DNA from: Plasmopara viticola
Lineage: Eukaryota; Oomycota; Peronosporomycetes; Peronosporales; Peronosporaceae
Assembly (NCBI GenBank): GCA_001695595.3
Contig: MBPM02000015.1
Span: forward strand, 682,001-746,000
DNA length: 64,000 nucleotides
Reading direction: 5' to 3'
Below are positions 10,608 through 19,474 of the stretch, one piece after another; position 1 is the stretch's first letter; every line of letters starts with the position of its first letter. The notes under the pieces are model-generated. The model was not told where the DNA came from. It saw only the letters and a list, made by a program, of their open reading frames with translations, and did not search any database. The position numbers and the translations under genes were made by a program.

Positions 10608-11195
10608 GTAGATAGAAAGATACAGGGAGCGAAATGTGTTGGCTCTGAGCTTGGCGTGGTGCTGCTAGCGTAAATGGCAGCACTCGTTACTATTGGTGTG
10701 GGATCTTATGGACCGTTTGGGGTTTGACGCAATTAGCCCCCTCCCCAACCCCGAAACTACTAAATAAAGGAGAGTACATTAATTTTAAGGGTTAATTGCC
10801 TAGCTAATCACTATTATGGTAATTAAAACGTATCATATTGCAGGGTCAGTTAAGTAAAAAATATTGCCCATTCATGTAGCCGTCAGACAGCCTGGCGTCC
10901 AGCCATTTTTGTCAATTTATGCCTGGCGCAATTTACTCCGTTATGGCCATACCGTTATACATTCATAAAAAATTAAAGTTGCTTCGGGGCCAAGTAGTCT
11001 GTCTTGCAGTCGTTGAGGAAGTAGAGTACATACTCAACACATGTCGCTAAAGATTACTTTCGAACAGATAAAAAAATTGTACTTTTACATGGGTAATTCG
11101 ACATTTCAATAACAGCAGACTCTAATTTTGCTAGCTTATTATATGCGCAAAACTTTTCTTTCCTATGTACCAAGTCAACTAAATCGACTTCCTTT
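10608..11195. other. Intergenic between two minus-strand genes
   Basis: AT-rich, no frame worth calling. It contains the presumed promoter of the helicase gene (right of 10574) and the 3' flank of the NOL11-like gene. Confidence 0.5.
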
Positions 11196-13625
11196 CTACA
11201 CTACCAACTCCTCGATGCTGTAGTCAGGGAGTCCTGGAGCTCGTGGCAGCTGCACACCCGACAAAAAATTGCTCAAAACGCCGTGAACAGATTCGTAAAG
11301 CGCGCTGGTGCGGAGTTGCAATTGCACAAGCTCGTCCAGCTGATTTAGTGTGCGCAAGACTCCAGAGTTCTGAGATGCATGCTGTATTATGTCCGACAAA
11401 TGCGCGTCTAATAACGCGCAGATCCAAGAGCAGCACTTCGAAGGGGAGGGTAGTGGGGTAAAGCGCCGCTCCTCTTTGAGCACCGCCCGACTGTACTCCT
11501 TCCTTTTCTTCGCCATCTTCAACGACTTTGTCGTCTCATCTTCACTATCATCGTCGTCACTTAGAGTTTGAATTAATACCAGCTTTTTGCATATAGCAAG
11601 CACAAGCAGAACTTCCTCAAGTTTAAGCTCACGAATAGCACGGTGGAGAAATACACTGTTCGTTGGCAACCCCAACAGCGCAACTGCAAATCTCTCGCAA
11701 GCCGCAATGCCATCGATTTGGCACGCGTTTGTATTCTTAGCCTTTGTTTGCTTCGCGACATAGTCGATAAAAGCCGAGCTGCTGCTTTTGCAAATAAAAT
11801 ACTTGAAAAGCTTTACAATCGATCGCTCATCGACATCAACAAGGTGCACAATAGCGCACTCAAGCAGCGCAAATTGGTTGTGCTTCATCAAAGTCGGCAA
11901 AAGTGTCGGCTCTGCACGGGCTGACAACCGATTAGTGCACAGCATTGCCTCGAGAGGTTGCCACAAGCCAAGCTCGGTCGAGTCCAAACACCGGCGCGTC
12001 ACGGTCTGCAACAAGCGGTACGACAACTCTTCCCCTACTTTACCAGTCCTTTGGTTCGTTTCTCCTGCAAGCGCCTCGTCCAGACGACGCGTAAACTCTG
12101 CAGCTGTTGGTGTGACCTGTGGATCCGACAGATCCGCAATAAGCTGACGCTCCCTTGCGTCGTCACTGCACAAGGTCGCCTTCCACGTCTTAGCATCTAG
12201 TGTGTCATTATTCAAGCTACTCGTTGCCGTCACGTTTTCCCATTGGATAAAACGGTCAGGCATTGCAACAATCTCCGAGCCAATCAAAGCGTTCGATGCC
12301 GTGGCTCCAACAACACTAGCCAATGTAGAACTTTTGTTTCGTACATGAATTAGAAAGGCACCGCGCTCGTAGACAGCAAGCACAGCAGCACCGCCACCGA
12401 CACTCACGAGCTGAACGAGCTTTCCAATGCCGTCCACAAATGTCCGTCCGACAATCACATCCTTCTCTGCGTCCTGATCTATCGCCAAATTGATTTCCAT
12501 ATTCGATAGCGGTACAGCAAACTTTGCATCCCACCCTGTATACTTTAGTGGAGAGTCCAAGGACGTCGTAACGAGAAATGTTAAGTTACCGACGCCACTG
12601 GCCCAGTAAGCGGAGTCCGAAGGATTGGCTGCCTGAAGTTTACGCTTTTTGTGCACAGGACGGCAAATCTCGTGCTCTCCAGCTGCCAAATTCGGCATTT
12701 CCTGTGTGGCCACGAGCGTTAGAGAATCCGTCAGCGCATCGCGAGAAAAGCGCAGCGTTTGCCAGCAGCCAGAGCGACCAATCATCGAGTACGAAAAGGT
12801 TTCAGCGTGAAACGCACAGGACGACCATTTCTCCTTTTCTGGCAAATTGACACGATGGCGCACGAGAAGAACAGCTCCAAGAGCCCCATCCGTTCGTTTA
12901 GTAGCATTCGGAAATGTGATATGATACACCAATAGCTTGAGATGCTCGTTATTTTGAAGGTCCGTCTTCTGCATCAAAATAGACAAGAACAATGCGCCCT
13001 TTACAGAATTGCGGTTGTCCGTTTCTAAATAGGACCACACGACAGATTCTTCCTCATCGTCTTTGTCATCTTCGTCCCCTGCAGGAGCGGCATCCTGAGC
13101 CTCATCACTATGCAATCCTTTCGTCAGATTTTCGTCGTACGTAACAAATGAACCGTCCTGAAACACCAGTACGACAGCTTCCCTAAGCTTTTGGTGAACT
13201 AGTAGAGAGAAAACCTTTGCCTTAGACTGCAATGGCGTACGTCGCCACTTAGACACGTCTAATTCCGTATCGTGCCATACCGCGAGGCCTTCGTTAGCAG
13301 GCAAAGTCGTCGTCTTGTTCGTCTCTTGGCGTTTGACTTGACGCGCCTTCTTACTGGCGCTTACACCAGGCGCACCACACACGCCAAATAACACACGTGA
13401 CTGCGGGTGACGGGTCGCGGCCACAGACAATACATGGGCGCTCCCAACGCGAAACGTCCAGTAATTGATACATTTTCGCGTGGTGGCACTGATCTCGCGC
13501 ACATTCTCGGTTGAGGTCAGCAGCACAACCAGATCATTTTCTTTTGACAGACAAGACGTGGCACCTAGGAGCGCGGCATCAGCGGCGCGACCACGCCATA
13601 GCGCGATGGCCTGGTCCAGTTCCAT
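11196..13625 (-). CDS. NOL11-like nucleolar protein (probable t-UTP component)
   Basis: A single-exon gene of 809 codons. The N-terminal half reads like a WD/beta-propeller with weak repeats and an acidic loop (GDEDDKDDEEESVVW, about residues 185-200). A basic KKRKLQ patch lies at about residue 330. The C-terminal half is helical. The segments LEEVLLVLAICKKLVLIQTL and CSWICALLDAHLSDIIQHAS match the pattern of the C-terminal domain of NOL11, a nucleolar protein of the small-subunit processome needed for rRNA transcription and early pre-rRNA cleavage. Length is a little above human NOL11. The family assignment rests on overall architecture and these two segments, so it is moderate. The gene shares a 233-bp divergent promoter region with the flagellar gene that follows. 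Confidence 0.5.
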   Translation of the reverse strand: MELDQAIALWRGRAADAALLGATSCLSKENDLVVLLTSTENVREISATTRKCINYWTFRVGSAHVLSVAATRHPQSRVLFGVCGAPGVSASKKARQVKRQETNKTTTLPANEGLAVWHDTELDVSKWRRTPLQSKAKVFSLLVHQKLREAVVLVFQDGSFVTYDENLTKGLHSDEAQDAAPAGDEDDKDDEEESVVWSYLETDNRNSVKGALFLSILMQKTDLQNNEHLKLLVYHITFPNATKRTDGALGAVLLVRHRVNLPEKEKWSSCAFHAETFSYSMIGRSGCWQTLRFSRDALTDSLTLVATQEMPNLAAGEHEICRPVHKKRKLQAANPSDSAYWASGVGNLTFLVTTSLDSPLKYTGWDAKFAVPLSNMEINLAIDQDAEKDVIVGRTFVDGIGKLVQLVSVGGGAAVLAVYERGAFLIHVRNKSSTLASVVGATASNALIGSEIVAMPDRFIQWENVTATSSLNNDTLDAKTWKATLCSDDARERQLIADLSDPQVTPTAAEFTRRLDEALAGETNQRTGKVGEELSYRLLQTVTRRCLDSTELGLWQPLEAMLCTNRLSARAEPTLLPTLMKHNQFALLECAIVHLVDVDERSIVKLFKYFICKSSSSAFIDYVAKQTKAKNTNACQIDGIAACERFAVALLGLPTNSVFLHRAIRELKLEEVLLVLAICKKLVLIQTLSDDDDSEDETTKSLKMAKKRKEYSRAVLKEERRFTPLPSPSKCCSWICALLDAHLSDIIQHASQNSGVLRTLNQLDELVQLQLRTSALYESVHGVLSNFLSGVQLPRAPGLPDYSIEELVV

Positions 13626-13858
13626 GGAGATTTAGACGTTTGGGTGGGTGGGAGCAAATACACAGTTTTAACCAATCAATGGAATATTTTTGGGCAAAGA
13701 AAAGGTCACATTGGTATTTATAACGAGCTATAATAATGATGCTGTACCGTTTCTCACTTCTGGCAAAGGCTCCGCAAACGTCATCAAGTCTATCGAATTA
13801 TCAAAGATACAGCTTTGCAATCGCATCGACAAGGGCTGCGTGTCGATATTCATAAACC
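13626..13858. promoter_or_regulatory. Short divergent promoter region
   Basis: Only 233 bp separate the start of the minus-strand NOL11-like gene from the ATG of the plus-strand coiled-coil gene, so both promoters must lie here or overlap the genes. CTCACTTC at 13753-13760 resembles the oomycete initiator (TCA followed by pyrimidines) about 100 bp before the plus-strand ATG. Confidence 0.4.
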
Positions 13859-15105
13859 ATGGACTCCACAGATCCCGAGGCCGGTAGCCCACTTGACGAT
13901 ATGCACGGCATTTTCATTACAGAAGCTCGAATCAAAAAGTAAGCACATTGCTTTGAAGTCATGCGTGTTGTTTGCTAACGAATCTAGGGTCTCTTTGCAG
14001 TGTCAAGTTCCCGCTGCACGAGATCAATGATATGGAGCCTGTGGTGTCTGGTATCTCCCAAATGTCACAGTCTACTCTGCTACTTAAAAAGCGAAAAGAA
14101 ATGCGCGAGATCGACGACGCTTTGGAATTTATGAAAGAAGAGTATTCGCAACGCATGGAAGCCTGTAACGTTCGACAACGCGAGCTCGAGCGCAAGAAGG
14201 CTGAAATGAAAGAGCAAGTGGCACGATTTGAAAAGTTTATTAAAGAGAATGATTCCAAGAGAACACGAGCCGAGTTGAAGTCAAAGAGCGAACATCGAAC
14301 AGGGGAGATAAACGAGGCTCGTAAAAAGCAGCTCGTGACGATATTGCAGAAGTACGGTCAAGAGCGCGAAGCTCTTAAGCGCAAGTGTGATCGGATGCTG
14401 AAGTATCAACAGTATCTGGAAGGTGTTATTGAGACATCTGAAGGTGAATTTGAAGAGATTGGTGACATTCTTAATCGGCATGCGACATTAGTGGATACCA
14501 ACACCGATTTAAAGACTCATGTGCAATCCGCAGAAACGGATACCGACCAGCTGCGCCAGCGGATTCGGGCACTGAAAGTTGACATGCAGAATCTTGTACT
14601 CGTACAAAATAGTAGTATTCATGAACACCAACAACAGCTTGAAGTCTTGCGCTCCGAAGTATTGCGATTGGATTTAGAAAGGCAACGCAACGATCGCGTA
14701 GTGAATGACCGAAGCCGTGAATCCGGTCAGATCGTGCTTACAGTGACCAACCTGTACAATCGACTCAATCTTGGTGATAAGCTTTCGGTGTTGCGCGAGC
14801 AAGATATGGACGTTGCGCAGTATATCCAAAATCTGCTCAAAATCATCGCCGCACGAATTGTCGATCTTGAGTACATTATTCAAAAGTTTAAGGAACAGGT
14901 ATGGCAACCTATTTGCTCTGTTGAAGTGGTTAATAGCTAATCGATTAAGCTTTGATTACAGAATGGGTCAAAAGTCGGCAATAACAACAACGCAAACAAT
15001 GCCATCGGTGACGTGACTCCAAGCGGCCCTCGAGATAATCGAGCTGGAAATAATTTATCGGCAGAAATTGTTAAGCTGCCACCACTTACTTATAAAACAA
15101 TATAG
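13859..15105 (+). CDS. Coiled-coil flagellar protein, CCDC42/CFAP73 (DUF4200) family
   Basis: Exons 13859-13938, 14001-14898 and 14962-15105 give 373 aa. Both introns (62 and 63 nt) have GT/AG ends, and joining them keeps one frame. The N-terminal coiled coil contains LLLKKRKEMREIDDALEFMK, followed by FEKFIKENDSKRTRAE. This is the DUF4200 signature (LLEKRREMxEVxxAL ... FxKFLKENDxKRxRA) of CCDC42, CFAP73/MIA2 and CCDC38 proteins. These work in cilia and flagella; CFAP73 is part of the modifier-of-inner-arms complex that regulates dynein. Nearly the whole protein to about residue 320 is predicted coiled coil from its heptads. The last exon is Asn-rich and poorly conserved in character. Presence of an intact copy argues for a zoospore-forming organism. 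Which of the paralogues it is cannot be settled by eye. Confidence 0.8.
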
Positions 15106-17724
15106 CAAGCGATACTTGAATGCTTATGTTTGACGTCCTTACACAAATATCACTTTCTTTGACAAAATTCTAGCAAACACCCAAGATCATCAAGCAAATT
15201 AAGTGGTACATCCCAGCTGTCGACTCAAAGTCGATCAAATGCTTCGACTGTGCCAAAGTATGCCTTTGTAGATTAAAAATCTGCAATATGTTTTCCAAAG
15301 ACCGCTTTGAAGCGCGCAAGCACGTGTTCGACCTCACCGGCGCCATAAATCCACTCGTGATTTTAATTTGCTAGCAAAGAAATCATCGAATTTATTATGT
15401 ATGCGTCGACGGCGATATTGCAAAGCGTACAACTGCGTCGCCCATGTTGTCGACGTGAAAGTTGATAGAAACAATGGAAAGAGGATTCCAACATTCGCAA
15501 AAGCGCGAGGAGCTCGCGCGAGTGTAGATTTATTGTAGTACCTGCATATCAGGAAAGATGTGAAAGGAAAGAAATGTACTCTAGAAATTACTCTGTAAAA
15601 AAAAAAAAATTTGCACATGTTAATCTTCTTAAGACAGAGGATACCAAATGGCCGTTCAACGAAGTGTCCTAGCTGATCATTTTCTCTCCTCTGTGCGGAT
15701 TTCTGTTTGTATTTGTAACACCAGGTAGCACTTGTAGTCAATCTTACGCCCACGCAAGTAAATTAAAAACTTCTTGCGAAAATCGTGAGTTTTCTTCCCG
15801 CAATTATTGGACGAGTAGCATTTGTCGATCTGACAATTTGTTTATTATAATCAGCGGCTGCATTTGCAGCCCTCCCTTTTGCCAAGCAGCTGGAACTTAT
15901 CGCGGCGCTCAATCTCCACGTGCAATTTCTATACTTGATGACGTAGGCTGCACTCATATTATCAAGACATTGGCGCCGCGCCCCTACCAGTGACCAGCAA
16001 TTTCTTGGCTCTAAGGGCACGGTCTAAGCCGACGACTTCTTAACGAGCCTTTGGGTTCGACAAAGTTCCACTTTGTCAACGCTTCTTGGACACGATTCGT
16101 GTGTCTTAATACACAGCAGCAAAAGTTGCGGATGCTGCTTTGCTCGGCAACCCTCAAGCCTATCGAGATAAACCAAGTCAGCAAGGTCAAAGACATGGTT
16201 CTATCAGAAAAAAAAACTGCGTATCCGAGGCAATCCGAGTCTTTCTGTAGCTATATGAAGAAGCAACTTTATCGTTGTTGTTTCCAGCACGCCAAGGAGC
16301 TGAGTGGATGCAATATTATCCTTGGAGCACAATTACCATAAATTGATCGGGGATTGGCGAGTTAGTAATGAAGACCACCAACTCTTTAGTTTTTATCGCT
16401 CTCATACAGTGCAATACAGCTTTGAAATCCTGCGCCTCATGTGAGAAAGTTCGAACGCCACGAGCATCCGACCATACGGGATCGAGCTGCCTTGGTGACC
16501 GTACTTACCTCCTCAATGTAGAAATGTAGGAAGTGGTCCTTTCCCTTGGAAGGTGAAACATTTAAGTTTCACTGCATTTGTTTCTAAGAATTAAACAGCT
16601 CCCGAAGAGGAGCCAGAAGCAACATCATTCGAAAGTGTTTGCGAGTTTAAAACTCTATTGAATCTGAGTAGATTCCAACGCGTCGCAAGATTTCGCCCCC
16701 CGGCAAAAAGTATTGTCAAGCGATACATTATTCAAAAAGAGAAACGGAATCAAGTCAGTCTCGGTTCGACTGGCTAATGATATGGTTTTGGACGCTTTTA
16801 AGACCTGGCTGTGAAATCTGCGTTTTTGGCAGCGTTTTCTTGTATCTGTTTTGACACGTTGAACTTGATCCTGGACATTTTGTAATTAATTGAGGAGATG
16901 AATCCATCGGTGCTAGTCGACCAATTCTGCGCTTTCCTTAGTCAAGTTTTACCCTTGTAGTGCGTATGTCTTATTTCAAAGGAAGTCTGAAAATGTGTAG
17001 GCTCTTGGATTTGTTGGGAGTACTCAAAGGCAGACGTGATGACATCTAGAGAGCCTTTTTTAGAGCTACAAAGTTTTACTAGTAGCGTCGACGCTAATGT
17101 AGCATTCTATTTGTGGGTACAATGGCTCTTCAGATGGGTAACATAGAACCACAAGTTGCGGCAATAAAGCTCCACAAGCGGTTAGCATAGGTCTAGCCTA
17201 GTGGGTAACATAGCTTTGTGATAAGAAAGAGGGGATGCGACGCGAAGTCGATCCGTGGGTGCCACAGCCGACCCCGTGGTTGACAAATACTATTACACAC
17301 GAAGTCAATTGAGATCGCTGAATCACGCAGATGCACTGAATTTGAAGGCACTACACGAGGTGCCAGAGCTTCACAGCAGAAAACTCGACGGTACTTCATT
17401 GCTGACTGAGTTTAAAGCCGGAAATACTTCGAGGTAATTTCTGAATATTTAATTTACCCGTTTATGGGTAAATTTTTATTTGAACTTGTGTATATTGTAC
17501 ACTTTACATACGGTGGTAAGTACGCTTAGAAGAATGCTTTGGGAACGGTAAGTGGCACCACAAGGAATATTAAACGCCCTATCAAAGCATATCTTGACGA
17601 TATGTCCGCTGTGACGAAGCACTTAAGGTTACCCGAGGCAAGCGTTTAAGAGTGTGAGGCTAAACCATTCACACTAACATTGAAAAATGTGTCTTTGATC
17701 GATCATCCGTCATTCTAGATGGAC
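15106..17724. other. Gene-poor stretch with possible coding relics
   Basis: No convincing gene. Short plus-strand stretches read like eroded protein (about 15195-15365, 16051-16341, 17255-17640), but each is cut by stops and matches nothing I recognise. An A11 run lies near 15600. Confidence 0.45.
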
Positions 17725-18096
17725 TTATAATCTCTTTTTCGCTCGCGATGCTATGTATACTTTGATCGCTATCAATACAATCGCATTAACTATGCCGTCT
17801 GCGTTAAAAAAAGTTAACTCCTTCATAATCTGATACTTAAGCTTTGGTGGAAGTTGGCCCATAACCCCGACAAGTTTGATTGTTTTTATCTGTGCAAGCA
17901 TTGGGTGCCGAAGTCTCAAGATTATCAGGTTCTGTCTGACCAACTTTCGAATCTCAAGCATGCAGCTGCATTGTTTTAAGAGTATGTCGCCAAGCTTGCG
18001 CTCCTCGAGACTGATGTCGTCGCACTCTGCTCTAAGAATTAGATCCTGCTTCGGCTGATAATTCGGCTTTGCCTGCAATCGATCGCCAAAAGACAA
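17725..18096 (-). CDS. Hypothetical small protein
   Basis: A 123-codon frame on the minus strand with an ATG start and no overlap with any recognised gene. It starts charged (SLEERKLGDILLK) and becomes helical and hydrophobic, with VNAIVLIAIKVYIA near the end as a possible short membrane segment followed by a basic RAKKRL tail. I recognise no family. It lies about 320 bp upstream of ZMAT2 on the opposite strand. Expression evidence would be needed before treating it as a gene. Confidence 0.25.
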   Translation of the reverse strand: MSFGDRLQAKPNYQPKQDLILRAECDDISLEERKLGDILLKQCSCMLEIRKLVRQNLIILRLRHPMLAQIKTIKLVGVMGQLPPKLKYQIMKELTFFNADGIVNAIVLIAIKVYIASRAKKRL

Positions 18097-18420
18097 ATTT
18101 AGGTGAGTCAGCTCATTGACCGTCTGCGCGAAGGCGCATCGTCAAGGCTCACTCGAAGCTCAGAGTGCTGAGAATCAAAGACCGCATAAGATGCTACGCA
18201 TTAATATCGAAAAGTATCGATATCGCGGTGGGGAGGTCGATGGTCGACGCCTACCCAGGTTTTTCCAAGGGATTTTAAGGAAGGTTAGGGCTTGCCATAC
18301 GTAAATTCACAACAAATACATTTTGTGCTCCGATTTGTGATCGGTCAGTAATTTACCGGTAATCTTCTGAAAAAATGCATATGACTAAAATCAAGACTTG
18401 GTCGACGCGCTAGAAGCTTC

Positions 18421-19396
18421 ATGGTAAAGTTGGCCCTGGTTTCCATCGTTTGTTTCATGCGTATGATCTCCTAAGTATTGTGACAGAGTGCTCGTAAAGG
18501 CTCAGGCGTGGCCAATGTGGTGCGCCAGACATGGGACCGCGCGCACTACGAGAAACTCGCCAAGTTACGCGCTGAGGGAGGAATGGAGAAGGAGGAGGTG
18601 TGTGTATCTATTGCATCCCAATCAAGCGTATCATTCACTTAATGGCTTGTATGAAAGACCAAGAAAGTGATTCATTCGACCAAAGAGGAATTCCAGGCAG
18701 CAAATGAAGGCTCTGCGGGACCTGCTGGCTCGGCGCGTGCTTTTCTGAAGGCACGCACAGCCAAAATGTCGCTGGAGTCTAGCGTGGGCACGGTTAAAGT
18801 CGTCAAGTCGGATGAGTTGAGCAAAAATAGTGGATATTATTGTGAGGTCTGCGAGTGCAGCCTCAAGGATTCAGTGGCGTATCTGGACCACATTAACGGC
18901 AAAAAACGTGAGGAAAGCAGTAGACTTGGGCTTACAGGTGGTGGCTGAAAAGTTGTGGGATGTGGGTGATCATAGATTTGCGAAAACTTGGCTACAGTAT
19001 GCGAGTGGAGCGCTCGACCGTGGACCAAGTAAAGAACCGACTACAGAGCGCAGCGAAGCGCAAGTGGGACCCGTTGATGACTAAGAAACTGGATGCTATG
19101 GAAGGTGCGTTGCTGTAATATATGAATTCTATATTAGTTGGTCAATTTTGCAAAATGAATGAAATGTATCTGTAGACTATGAAAAGAAGCTCAAGGCAGC
19201 TGAGGAAGCTGAAGCGCTTGTTAAGCGGCAAAAGAAAGAGCAAAAAAAAGCCAAGAAGCTAGAAAAGGAGGGACTAAGTCTTGTCAAAACTTCCGCAGAC
19301 AAAAGATCTGAAGCAGTCGATACAGTCGCTGATGCAGAGATTGAAATGATGGCCATGATGGGCTTTGGTGGCTTTGGCGGCTCTAAAAAATCTTAA
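18421..19396 (+). CDS. ZMAT2: ZMAT2/Snu23 zinc-finger protein of the U4/U6.U5 tri-snRNP
   Basis: Exons 18421-18423, 18487-18597, 18664-18907, 18976-19104 and 19176-19396 give 235 aa. The first exon is the ATG alone; all introns are 63-71 nt with GT/AG ends. Family features in order: WDRAHYEKLAKLRAE near the N-terminus, the U1-type C2H2 finger YYCEVCECSLKDSVAYLDHI followed by NGKKH, then LGYSMRVERSTVDQVK, a K/E-rich coiled coil, and the conserved end MMAMMGFGGFGGSKKS. The second zinc-binding His exists only after splicing, because its codon is split across intron 3 (C at 18907, AT at 18976-18977). Snu23/ZMAT2 acts in the precatalytic spliceosome near the 5' splice site. Human ZMAT2 is 199 aa; the extra length lies between the N-terminal helix and the finger. 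The start was chosen because ATG plus GTAAAG is the only in-frame upstream solution seen. Confidence 0.92.
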
Positions 19397-19474
19397 CAGC
19401 AAATTTCATGAAAGTCCATTTTACAAAATAGAAGTTTACTTTAAATAAAATATACTCGAAATTAAATAGTGAAA

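Noticed and set aside
15334..15753. 139-codon minus-strand frame
   Set aside because: Crosses a poly-A run coding a poly-Phe stretch; composition unlike a real protein.
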